64,000 bases of DNA from assembly GCA_039820545.1 (NCBI GenBank), contig JBCBPW010000019.1:25293-89292 (forward strand). The letters run 5' to 3'. The stretch's first letter is position 1; each line of letters opens with the position of its first letter. Positions 26,866-34,838 of this stretch are shown here, piece by piece. This stretch comes from JALEFZ01 sp039820545 (lineage in GTDB: Bacteria > Bacteroidota > Bacteroidia > J057). Made by a program: the position numbers and the translations under genes. The notes below the pieces were generated by a model. That model was not told the origin of the DNA. It did not search any database and saw only the letters and a program-made list of their open reading frames with translations.

Positions 26866-28116
26866 TTATTCTTTCAATGCATCCTGAAGTAAACCCAGCG
26901 TAGTGACTCTACCTAAAGAGCCTCTAGCAATAATTCGAGGTAACTCCGCTAGGTCTTCCAAGAGTTTTATGTCACTAGCTCCCGTTTCCTGCTCGCGAAA
27001 AACTAAGGATATAAATGCAATCATTTCATTGCCGAAAGCATCAAGTAGGGCAGGATTATGTGTGGTACAGATAATATCGATCCTTCTTTCAGTACCTATT
27101 TCCTTTAAGAACTGAACAAGAAGTTTAGCTTTGGAGGGGTGGAATCCATTATCAATTTCCTCTACAACCAGTAGACTACCAGGCTCTAGGGTCAATAGTG
27201 CTGTCATAATGGCTAGGAATCGCAGGGAACCATCCGACATACCGCGGGCATCTACAATGAATTCTTCCTCAGTTTTATTCCATTTTTCAGAGCAGTATAG
27301 CATAGCATCCGATCTGAACTTACCCACAGGCTCCGTCCATACTTTTGAAATATACTTCTCTGGTAACTTTTGGAAGTAATGGGTTAAGATCTCTTCAGTT
27401 TCTGCTTTTTGCTTTTCATCTAAAGCAGCTAGGACACCCGCAATATTGGAAGCATCTGCCTCTAGCCTCTCAGAAAACTTGGCGTAGTTTCGCATGTGAG
27501 AGGGAATAGGATCTAAGACAAAGATTTTGCTAACACTACTTAATACTTCGTCTATACCTTCTTTGACTTCTTTAAGAAGCTTTAGAGGCTTACTTTGACT
27601 TAAAACTGTAAAAGATCTTCGAAGATCTACTCTTTTTCCTCTGCCTTGTGTATTCGTAGCGAAGTAAACTGTAATGCTAGGATCACGAATTTCACCTTGT
27701 GATGTGTAAAAAAGTCGCTTATTACTTATCCGATTGGTTCTCTGAGTGGTTTTAATTTTATCTAAAGATTCAGAGAGAATCTCAACTCGTGTATCGTCTA
27801 CCACAGCAACCTCGAGTTGATATTTATAATCGACATTCTGATCTACACGAGATGCAATCACAACTTCAATTCTAGCGATAGATTCATTCCGCTTGATTAC
27901 CCACTCCAAGCCCCCTCTTATACCTGCATTTTCCTGGTCACCATTGATGGCAGAAGTTATTTGTTTACCGTTTGCAATCTTCTGCAGAAACAGCAGCGCA
28001 TCAAGTATATTGGACTTGCCACTTGCATTTGTCCCAATTAAGATCGTCAAAGGGTCAATGTATAATCGACTGCTACCAAAACTCTTCCAGTTTTCAAGAT
28101 ATAGTTCCTTGATCAT
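26866..28116 (-). CDS. ABC-type ATPase (AAA_21/OLD-like), first gene of ATPase-PIN cassette
   Basis: A 416-residue P-loop ATPase of the RecF/OLD/AAA_21 class. It starts MIKELYLENWKSFGSSRLYI, the usual head strand, then Walker A GTNASGKS (28-35). The ABC signature region is DARGMSDGSLRF (about 290-300), Walker B is LLVVEEID (315-322), an atypical Glu-Glu pair, and the H-loop is CTTHNP (His353). A helical insert and coiled coil lie between. There is no TOPRIM domain, so it is not a full OLD nuclease. I place the start at the ATG at 28114-28116: a GAGAGG Shine-Dalgarno stands 6 bases before it, whereas the longer frame starts at TTG. Proteins of this class power or sense in Septu, PARIS and RloAB defence systems. 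Confidence 0.85.
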   Translation of the reverse strand: MIKELYLENWKSFGSSRLYIDPLTILIGTNASGKSNILDALLFLQKIANGKQITSAINGDQENAGIRGGLEWVIKRNESIARIEVVIASRVDQNVDYKYQLEVAVVDDTRVEILSESLDKIKTTQRTNRISNKRLFYTSQGEIRDPSITVYFATNTQGRGKRVDLRRSFTVLSQSKPLKLLKEVKEGIDEVLSSVSKIFVLDPIPSHMRNYAKFSERLEADASNIAGVLAALDEKQKAETEEILTHYFQKLPEKYISKVWTEPVGKFRSDAMLYCSEKWNKTEEEFIVDARGMSDGSLRFLAIMTALLTLEPGSLLVVEEIDNGFHPSKAKLLVQFLKEIGTERRIDIICTTHNPALLDAFGNEMIAFISLVFREQETGASDIKLLEDLAELPRIIARGSLGRVTTLGLLQDALKE

Positions 28117-28131
28117 GACAGCCTCTCTTTT

Positions 28132-28139
28132 CAAATATA
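28132..28139 (-). promoter_or_regulatory. Possible -7 promoter box of the ATPase-PIN cassette
   Basis: TATATTTG on the minus strand matches TAnnTTTG. No TTG occurs at the expected distance, and the box is so close to the Shine-Dalgarno that the leader would be under 15 bases. The support is weak. Confidence 0.35.
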
Positions 28140-28287
28140 CAACGTTTCAGGAAGAAAGATACGCTCTCATGTTGAGTGGACCTATTTTGGAAACGAGCTA
28201 TCTATTTTTGATGAAAAAATCTCGACCATCATCCTTACAATCATATGAGGATAATGGTCGAGATATACGGGCGGCAATATCTTCCTT

Positions 28288-30729
28288 TTACAATTGCAAC
28301 CTATACTGTATCGTAAATTTCCTTTGTGGTGCCAGGAATCCAGGAATGACCGTATACTCTTCATTCAGCGCGTTATTCACGATGAAGGAAATTTGATGCG
28401 TGGGATTCACGTCCCAGTTTAAAATCAAATCTAGCACAGTGGTCCCCTCAGGATAGAAGGTACGGAACTCTCTCAAGTCAGGGATGACCACAAGCAGATA
28501 CTGGTCAATGGTCTCTGTGAAGCTTTTGTATCGATAGTTACCCGTGAGGCTGACGGGGCCGTATCCGACAGATAATGAAGCGCGAATCGTCCAATTTTGG
28601 CGATACTTCAAGAAGGAAGGGCGATCGACTTTATTGCCATTGAATAGGTTCAATACATCTCCATCCCCCTGGGAGAGGTCTACTTGCGAATCTGGTGGTG
28701 CAGGATTCAGATTTTGAGGGTCTATGTACATGATGCCCCCACTTAGATTGACAAATGCATCACCAAACTGCCCTGCAAACAGACCTGTCAGTTCGGCACC
28801 AGTGATACGTGCATCGGCGACATTGATGGAGGAGAAACCTACATCAAAATTGCCTGACAGCGGATCAAAGGTATTGGAGGGTGAAACCCCAAACTCTACC
28901 ATGTCTTCATACTGCATGCGGAAAGCGGCAATATCCAAGTAACCCTTTATGGAGGACTTAGGCCCTTTGGTCGCAAAGCCCTGGCGGAATCCCACCTCGG
29001 CTGAGTACCCTCTTTCAGAACCAATGCTAGGGTTGGGCTCGACGATGACGCCTCCACCAGATGTATTGGCAAAGCGCTCTGCGATAGAGGGGACGCGGAA
29101 AGCTTGCCCGACTGAGGCACGTACATTGGTTCCCTTGGCGATTTCATAGTTCAGCCCTGCTCTAAAGACGGGAAGGGCTTCTCTTGCGCTATTGTCGATT
29201 TGGACAGATTCATATCGAATGCCGAGATTCGTATTCAACTTGCCAAATTTTCCATCTAGCTGTGTATAGATCCCCAGACTATTGCCTGTGTGGTCTCCAT
29301 TACTAGAAATCGTATCTCCATTGAACACATATTCTCCTCCGTACAAGCTATCTCCATTGATTGTGGAAGCAGTATAAGTTACTCCACTGATCCAGTTGAG
29401 CTTTTTTGCTACAGGCATTTGGTAGAGGAAATCGTTGTAGAAAATGGAACTCCTTGTACTCTGATTGGTATTGTTCTGATTATTCGTCGTCAAATAACGC
29501 CCACGGTACCAGAACATCTGTCCTTTGTCATTCACATATTTTACGACAGGATCAATGGCGGTTTGAACTTGTAGCTGGCGTCGGAAGCCGCCATCATCTT
29601 GTGTAGGCGTCAAAGCACCACCTGAGACGATGGTCTGGCCGTTTTCGATCAAGGTGTCAGGGAAGTAACCATCCCAGTATAGGATCTGCCCACTCGAATC
29701 AATCGAGATACTGGTATTCACGCCGAGCGTTAGCCCTTTGATGGGACGCCATTTCAGCATAGCGACACCACGGTACTCTTCCGTATCTGTTCCTTGGCGG
29801 TAACCTGTTTCTTTGATGGCATTGGCCTGAAGGGTGAAATCTACAGGTCCAAGTTTGCTGCCCTTGAAGAGTTGTCTGCTGTGAAACAGGTGGATAGAGC
29901 CCGACCGTGCATTGTCATCTCCGTCCCAATCTAGTGCTGGGTTGGCAGGTTGGTCAAAAATCCCTCCACGTACGCGAAGTACAGTCCTAGGCGTGGCTTG
30001 TGCATCTGAAGTAATGACATTGATGACCCCTCCCAAAGCAGCTGATCCATACAAGACGGAGCTGGCGCCTTTGAGCACTTCTATCTGGGCGATGTTATCT
30101 ACAGGTACAAGGTCAAGCGAAGCGGAGGCCGCATCGCCTGTGATCAGTGGAAGACCATCCAAGGTGACCATGACGCGGCTTCCTACACCATAGGCATAAC
30201 CTGAACTCCCGCGGATGTTGATTTGGCCATCCTGGTTGTCCACACCTGGGATCAGGGAGATGGCATCATCCACACTCGGAAGGGCCTGGAGATCAATGGC
30301 ACGAGGCTTGACCACCTGAATAGAGGCTGTCAAATCCGCCTGCGATTGCTCGAAACCCTTACTAGCCGTGATGACGACGTCATCTATGGAGACGCCTTCT
30401 GCGGACAGCGGGATACGTATATCTCGATAGGATGATAAGTCCACCTGGAAGTTGTTGGCCTCATATCCTATGTAAGTGACGACCAGTTCAAGTGGGAAAG
30501 AAGACCTATCGAGCTGGATGGAAAATTTCCCTTCTTCATCGGTAAGCTGACCTACGAGACCTCCTTTGGTTACCAGCGTAGCACCAATCAGTGGGCTGTT
30601 AGTTTCGCTGTCGACCACTTGGCCAGTGACAGTCACAAGATCTTCTTGGGCAAAAAGTGGAAACTGCGAGAGGCTGAACATCATCACGAGTCCCCATGCG
30701 AATAGGCGAGTTGTCAATTGCTGCATCAT
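28288..30729 (-). CDS. TonB-dependent outer-membrane receptor
   Basis: An 813-residue receptor. It begins with a signal peptide (about 1-27, ending LFAQE), then a carboxypeptidase-regulatory-like domain (about 32-118; VTVTGQVVDSETNSPLIGAT ... YIGYEANNF), a plug domain (about 130-240; LPSVDDAISLIPGVDNQDGQ, INIRGSSGYAYGVGSRV, VLKGASSVLYGSAALGGVIN), and a 22-strand-type beta-barrel to the C-terminal aromatic end FTIQYRLQL. It takes up an unknown ligand across the outer membrane using TonB energy. It lacks the SusD partner expected of a glycan utilisation locus, so a siderophore, vitamin or peptide ligand is as likely. It lies 78 bases downstream of the T9SS cargo gene on the same strand, so they may form an operon. 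Confidence 0.93.
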   Translation of the reverse strand: MMQQLTTRLFAWGLVMMFSLSQFPLFAQEDLVTVTGQVVDSETNSPLIGATLVTKGGLVGQLTDEEGKFSIQLDRSSFPLELVVTYIGYEANNFQVDLSSYRDIRIPLSAEGVSIDDVVITASKGFEQSQADLTASIQVVKPRAIDLQALPSVDDAISLIPGVDNQDGQINIRGSSGYAYGVGSRVMVTLDGLPLITGDAASASLDLVPVDNIAQIEVLKGASSVLYGSAALGGVINVITSDAQATPRTVLRVRGGIFDQPANPALDWDGDDNARSGSIHLFHSRQLFKGSKLGPVDFTLQANAIKETGYRQGTDTEEYRGVAMLKWRPIKGLTLGVNTSISIDSSGQILYWDGYFPDTLIENGQTIVSGGALTPTQDDGGFRRQLQVQTAIDPVVKYVNDKGQMFWYRGRYLTTNNQNNTNQSTRSSIFYNDFLYQMPVAKKLNWISGVTYTASTINGDSLYGGEYVFNGDTISSNGDHTGNSLGIYTQLDGKFGKLNTNLGIRYESVQIDNSAREALPVFRAGLNYEIAKGTNVRASVGQAFRVPSIAERFANTSGGGVIVEPNPSIGSERGYSAEVGFRQGFATKGPKSSIKGYLDIAAFRMQYEDMVEFGVSPSNTFDPLSGNFDVGFSSINVADARITGAELTGLFAGQFGDAFVNLSGGIMYIDPQNLNPAPPDSQVDLSQGDGDVLNLFNGNKVDRPSFLKYRQNWTIRASLSVGYGPVSLTGNYRYKSFTETIDQYLLVVIPDLREFRTFYPEGTTVLDLILNWDVNPTHQISFIVNNALNEEYTVIPGFLAPQRKFTIQYRLQL

Positions 30730-30807
30730 GATCTAGTTAAGTGGAAAAAAGAGGCCCCCAGAGGGTTGCTGAGGGCCAGAGACTATAGGATACTGTGATA
30801 CAGGAAA

Positions 30808-31605
30808 TTATTTACGAATGATTAATTTCTGGAGCTGAGAGACGCCCTGTTTGGCCGTTTCTACACGCACGAGATACATTCCTTCATCTAACGTAGCTGT
30901 AGGTAAAGAGATTGTATGTTCTCCTGCAAAAAGTTGTTGGTCCCATGCAGTAGCTACGACTTTTCCCTGGATATCCATGATGGTGATCTTGGTATGGTCA
31001 GTCGTCAAGGTTTGCATCCGCAGCACGGCATCTCCCTCTGTAGGATTGGGGAAGATGTTCATATCCAACTGCTTGGGTACATCTACACTTGTGACGGTGG
31101 AGTCGATTTTGAAAGCTACTTTGATGACAATCTTAGCAAAGGTTGTAGAATCGAGAATCGTACAGACATCTGTTTGGTCGTCATAGTTTCCGACTTTAGC
31201 AGAAATGAATACTTGAATGGAATCGTCGAATAGCTGTGTGGGTGTACCAGAAATCACCACACACCCAAAGTTAAGCGGTAAGTCGTGGTCCACGTTGTAG
31301 GAACACCCAGGCTCGTTGCAATCGAAGGAGAGACCAAAATCCGCAAGATTGGGTTGTGTACTGTCGATGCGATAGCTACAAAAGTCAAGGGTAATGTTAC
31401 CGAAAGTCGTGTCTTTGGGAAGGGCCGCGTCTAGTTTCTCGCTGTAAGGCTGTCCCAGAGCACCTGTCGGGACTACTTCAGGAAAAAGCCCCACCTCTGT
31501 ATAATTTGTACCTGGTGTACAGATCTGGCCAAAGCTCGCTGTAGGAGCTATTAGGAGCCAAATCAAGGGCATAGCAAAGCCCAGTGAAAGGATAACTCTT
31601 CTCAT
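30808..31605 (-). CDS. Secreted protein with T9SS type A sorting domain
   Basis: A 265-residue protein with a signal peptide (MRRVILSLGFAMPLIWLLIAPTASFGQ). A beta-sandwich follows (about 35-165), containing CVVISGTPTQLFDD and several Cys (CSYRIDS, FDCNEPGCSYNV) that could form disulfides; it resembles a putative-Ig type domain. The C-terminal T9SS sorting domain starts about residue 185 (LDMNIFPNPTEGDAVLRM) and ends in DEGMYLVRVETAKQGVSQLQ. It is exported by the type IX system. It precedes the TonB receptor gene on the same strand. It may help that receptor, for example as a surface ligand-capturing protein, but this is inference. Confidence 0.85.
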   Translation of the reverse strand: MRRVILSLGFAMPLIWLLIAPTASFGQICTPGTNYTEVGLFPEVVPTGALGQPYSEKLDAALPKDTTFGNITLDFCSYRIDSTQPNLADFGLSFDCNEPGCSYNVDHDLPLNFGCVVISGTPTQLFDDSIQVFISAKVGNYDDQTDVCTILDSTTFAKIVIKVAFKIDSTVTSVDVPKQLDMNIFPNPTEGDAVLRMQTLTTDHTKITIMDIQGKVVATAWDQQLFAGEHTISLPTATLDEGMYLVRVETAKQGVSQLQKLIIRK

Positions 31606-31710
31606 ATGATTTAAGGTTAGGTTTGGGTACGTGATTGATTAGGGAATAGTAAATGTAACGAAATAGATATAATTTACATTCGTCTGATACATCCAAATAA
31701 TATTGCGTCC

Positions 31711-32211
31711 ATGTCAAAACTTACTATTGGAGACCAAGCTCCAGACTTTGAGCTTCTCAATCAAGACGGAGAACCCGTCACACTCAGTCAGTTTAAAGGC
31801 GAAAATAACGTTGTACTCTTTTTTTATCCCAAAGACGAAACGCCGGGTTGTATCAAAGAAGTATGTAGTTTTCGCGATTCTTATGAAAAGTTTCAAGAGC
31901 TTGGAGCCGAAGTTATCGGGATTAGCTCCGATTCGGTAGACTCGCATAAACTCTTTGCCTTGAATCGTCGCTTGCCCTTTCATCTGCTGTCAGATCCCAA
32001 AGGTAAAGCCCGTAAATTATACACAGTGAGTACAGGTGCACTGGGTATTAGCCTTTTGGCTGGTAGAGAGACTTTTGTGATCGGGAAGCAAGGTATCATC
32101 CGACATCGCTTTGCGTCGATGTTTCAAATAGATCAACATATCGACGATGCCCTCAAAGTCGTGAAAGAACTTATGGATGCTGGGAAAGACCTTCATTCAC
32201 CCTCAAATTAG
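31711..32211 (+). CDS. bcp: Thioredoxin-dependent peroxiredoxin (BCP/PrxQ family)
   Basis: A 166-residue peroxiredoxin. It reduces hydrogen and organic peroxides with electrons from thioredoxin. The block FFYPKDETPGCIKEVCSFRD (about 35-54) holds the peroxidatic Cys (TPGC) and the resolving Cys five residues later (the C-x4-C spacing of PrxQ enzymes). The N-terminus SKLTIGDQAPDFELLNQDG is typical, as is the length. It is cytoplasmic. The gene diverges from the T9SS cargo gene, with about 105 bases between them holding a 7-bp inverted repeat (31652-31658, 31674-31680) that could be an operator. Confidence 0.94.
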   Translation: MSKLTIGDQAPDFELLNQDGEPVTLSQFKGENNVVLFFYPKDETPGCIKEVCSFRDSYEKFQELGAEVIGISSDSVDSHKLFALNRRLPFHLLSDPKGKARKLYTVSTGALGISLLAGRETFVIGKQGIIRHRFASMFQIDQHIDDALKVVKELMDAGKDLHSPSN

Positions 32212-32658
32212 GCTTTTATCATGGCTTTACTCGTGGGTTAAACCCCTTTGTATAGGTTTTACCCTACTTTCTATATCCCCAAAGTTGCTATTTACTTAAC
32301 TTGATTTATATGACCTTTATTACAACTTGAGGGATGCATGAAGGCAAACCTCAGGGTAAATTGGGCAATAATAGGCGGATGTGTATGTTTGCCCCGCTCG
32401 AAAAAATAACTAATCTGACGTTGGTGCAGGACATGCTAGAGTCTTTTTGTGAAGATAGGCAAGGGTATAAATATTGATATTCAGCCGTTTATTGAATAAT
32501 GAAATGAGAAATTTTCGGCTAAAAGAAATAAGGGTCAATAATTCATTCATCTATTTCGTTCTGACCTTACAATCTTCATCCATACATTTTTTGAGTGTTT
32601 AACAGGTCATCGTAGCGGGTGACCTGTTTTTGTTGGGAAGCTTGGTTAACTTGCGGTT
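32212..32658. other. Intergenic region with a stray terminator
   Basis: About 450 bases without a coding frame. Its one clear structure is a strong terminator (32601-32631) nearly 400 bases after the peroxiredoxin gene and just before the DUF819 gene, which suggests an unannotated small RNA or a very long 3' UTR. I see no tRNA-like fold. Confidence 0.5.
32601..32631 (+). terminator. Rho-independent terminator without an obvious gene
   Basis: The stem AACAGGTCA/TGACCTGTT (32601-32609, 32620-32628) is perfect, with a 10-base loop, and runs into T. The nearest upstream plus-strand gene ends at 32211. Confidence 0.8.
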
Positions 32659-33822
32659 ATGAACATTGCTTCGGTCTCCAGTGATTCCCTTCTTACGCTC
32701 GTCTTAGTCTTTGGTGTCCCCATTATTTTGCTCAATCTGGAGCGAAGAATCCCCATCATCAACTGGTTAAGCCCCGCTTTTTGGTGCTATGCAGTAGGTA
32801 TCGGCTTGGGGATGGGGTGGAATCCTGACACAGCACTTGCGCAGACCATCACAGAAGCTGTTGTCGTCTTGGCACTTCCCCTACTTTTATTTTCTGCCAA
32901 CATCAAAGACTGGTTCAAGCTCGCTCCCAAGGTGTTTCTCTCATGGATTTTGTGGGTGATCGCCATCTGGACGATGACCATCATAGGTTTTTTTATATGG
33001 GAATCGGTTCTGGCTACGCCCGACGCAGTGGCAGGCATGGCATCCAGCGTCTATATCGGAGGCACGGTCAATATGGCGGCAGTACAGGTAGCGATAGGTG
33101 CTCCCCCTGAGCTATTTGTACAAATGAATCTGACCGATATTCTGGTTTCTGTGCCTTATCTCCTGCTGATGCTCACCATTGGTCGAAAATTTTATCAATT
33201 ATTCCTCCCTCCCTACGACATTCACTCATTAAAAAAAGAGAGAATTGCCCCTGAAGCAGAGATGCGTGATGTCGACCACACGAGTTACCATATACATAGC
33301 GCAAAAGAACGGTTCAAGTACATTGTGTTGAGTCTGATCTTAAGTATCGTTATATTAGGTATAGTGGTAGGCCTCAGCTTGCTGATTTATGGGAAGCTGG
33401 ACGAGGTATTTATCTTGGTAGGTTTGACAGTCATGGGACTGGCTGCCTCGACGATAGGCCGCATTCAAAATTTACCTGCTAGCTACGAAACAGGAGAGTT
33501 CCTTTTTCTGGTTTTTTGTGTTGCAGTGGGTACGCAAGTGGATGTGCAGGCATTGAAAATGAATACTTTAGACCTGCTGCTCTATTTAGGATTGATCGTT
33601 TATGGTGGGATCGCTTTGCATACCCTCTTAGCGCGCATCTGTAAGCTTGACTCAGATACGGTGTTGATCACAGGGATAGCAGGGGTTATGGGCCCGCCCT
33701 TCATCGGACCTGCTGCCAATGCGCTGAAAAACAAAGAGATCGTCGTCACAGGACTTACACTCAGTGTCATCAATCTCGCGATAGGCAACTTCTCGGGAAT
33801 TCTGATTTTTAACGTGCTGTAA
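32659..33822 (+). CDS. DUF819 family membrane protein
   Basis: A 387-residue inner-membrane protein with about ten hydrophobic segments. The N-terminus (LVFGVPIILLNLERRIPIINWLSP) and the repeated Gly-rich blocks YIGGTVNMAAVQVAIGAP and GVMGPPFIGPAANALKNKEI fit DUF819, whose fold is a two-repeat transporter-like one. A polar cytoplasmic loop (about 190-225) joins the halves. The transported substrate is not known. The gene stands alone between the stray terminator and the tRNA. Confidence 0.85.
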   Translation: MNIASVSSDSLLTLVLVFGVPIILLNLERRIPIINWLSPAFWCYAVGIGLGMGWNPDTALAQTITEAVVVLALPLLLFSANIKDWFKLAPKVFLSWILWVIAIWTMTIIGFFIWESVLATPDAVAGMASSVYIGGTVNMAAVQVAIGAPPELFVQMNLTDILVSVPYLLLMLTIGRKFYQLFLPPYDIHSLKKERIAPEAEMRDVDHTSYHIHSAKERFKYIVLSLILSIVILGIVVGLSLLIYGKLDEVFILVGLTVMGLAASTIGRIQNLPASYETGEFLFLVFCVAVGTQVDVQALKMNTLDLLLYLGLIVYGGIALHTLLARICKLDSDTVLITGIAGVMGPPFIGPAANALKNKEIVVTGLTLSVINLAIGNFSGILIFNVL

Positions 33823-33839
33823 CAGGTTCAGGCTGGACC

Positions 33840-33865
33840 AAAAAAAGACTGGTCGAGTGACCAGC
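33840..33865 (-). terminator. Terminator downstream of tRNA-Leu
   Basis: Minus strand: stem CTGGTC/GACCAG (33849-33854 with 33859-33864) with a GAGT/ACTC loop, followed by seven T. It sits 11 bases after the tRNA end. Confidence 0.75.
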
Positions 33866-33875
33866 CCAGCTTGTG

Positions 33876-33960
33876 TGCGGATGAGAGGACTCGAACCTCC
33901 ACGGTATTATCTACCACTAGAACCTGAATCTAGCGCGTCTACCAATTCCGCCACATCCGC
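33876..33960 (-). tRNA. tRNA-Leu (CAG)
   Basis: A class II tRNA of 85 bases. The acceptor stem GCGGATG/CATCCGC with discriminator A closes it. The D-loop has GGAATTGGTAGACGC, the anticodon stem CTAGA/TCTAG encloses loop TTCAGGT (anticodon CAG), a long variable arm follows, and the T-loop reads GTTCGAGTC. The 3' CCA is not encoded (the next bases read CAC), so it is added afterwards. Confidence 0.95.
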
Positions 33961-34033
33961 CCTTGATGTGAAAGTGGTGCAAATATCTTCTCTTTTTTTG
34001 TTTTCGCAAAAAATATTTACCTAATCCTTCTGT

Positions 34034-34618
34034 ATGCGTGTTATTGCTCTTTTTACCTTATCCCTCCTTTCTCTGGTCTATGGACAAAACAGCAAATACC
34101 TCATCCTAGAAACACACAACCAACACAAACAGATCTTATTAAAACCTGGTGAGCATGTACACTTTCAGGGAGCAGATAAGATCATACATTATCGTGGGGT
34201 CTTACAACATGTCTCCGACTCAAGTATCACGATTGCACAGTCTGTCTGGATGCCCAGTCCTGAGGGCCGTTCTGTCCATTCTACTAAAACGATCATTCCG
34301 CTAGACGAAATTCACGCCGTATTTATCCTCCCAGATAATGGGTGGTTTCGCTTTCGCAGTACTTATTATCGTACAGCCATTACAGGTGGCTCGGTCATCA
34401 TCGGTAGTAGCTCCATGCGTACGCTGGTAGAACGAGAAAATCCCAAGCCACACAACTTTGTCCTCGCCACTGCCATGATGACATCTGCTGTGATCATGCG
34501 TCATCTAGGAAAATATCGCTACAATGTAGACAGGCGGTGGAACTTGCGCGTTTCAGAAGAAGCTATAGAGTTTGATTATGAGCATATTACAGAGGTGGAG
34601 ACCAGGTTCTATCCTTGA
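34034..34618 (+). CDS. Secreted hypothetical protein
   Basis: A 194-residue protein with a signal peptide (MRVIALFTLSLLSLVYGQ). The mature domain is beta-rich: ETHNQHKQILLKPGEHVHFQ is followed by HYRGVLQHVSDSSITIAQSV. A hydrophobic stretch (about 112-126, TAITGGSVIIGSSSM) and another (about 140-151) could be two short membrane segments. I do not recognise the family, although small Bacteroidota proteins with an LKPGEHVHF-type strand occur as lone envelope proteins. It lies 220 bases before the gldN-like gene on the same strand. Confidence 0.7.
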   Translation: MRVIALFTLSLLSLVYGQNSKYLILETHNQHKQILLKPGEHVHFQGADKIIHYRGVLQHVSDSSITIAQSVWMPSPEGRSVHSTKTIIPLDEIHAVFILPDNGWFRFRSTYYRTAITGGSVIIGSSSMRTLVERENPKPHNFVLATAMMTSAVIMRHLGKYRYNVDRRWNLRVSEEAIEFDYEHITEVETRFYP

Positions 34619-34838
34619 GATTCATTTATGTTGTAGGTATTGATTTCTCATCAAAAGTAGGGAGAATGAAGCTCCGTTACATTCATTCATGTATATCAAC
34701 ATTACCTATCTTATCTCATCTGAATGAAGCACGATTACTTTTTGAATTAACATGTCGAACAATTGCGAAGGGAATACTGCACCCTTTCACCCTAGTTGAG
34801 AGACATGTATATGCTATTCATGTAAATCACATCGTGCT

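Noticed and set aside
32400..32600. Possible tRNA or riboswitch before the stray terminator
   Set aside because: I could not build a cloverleaf or any known riboswitch pattern from this stretch.
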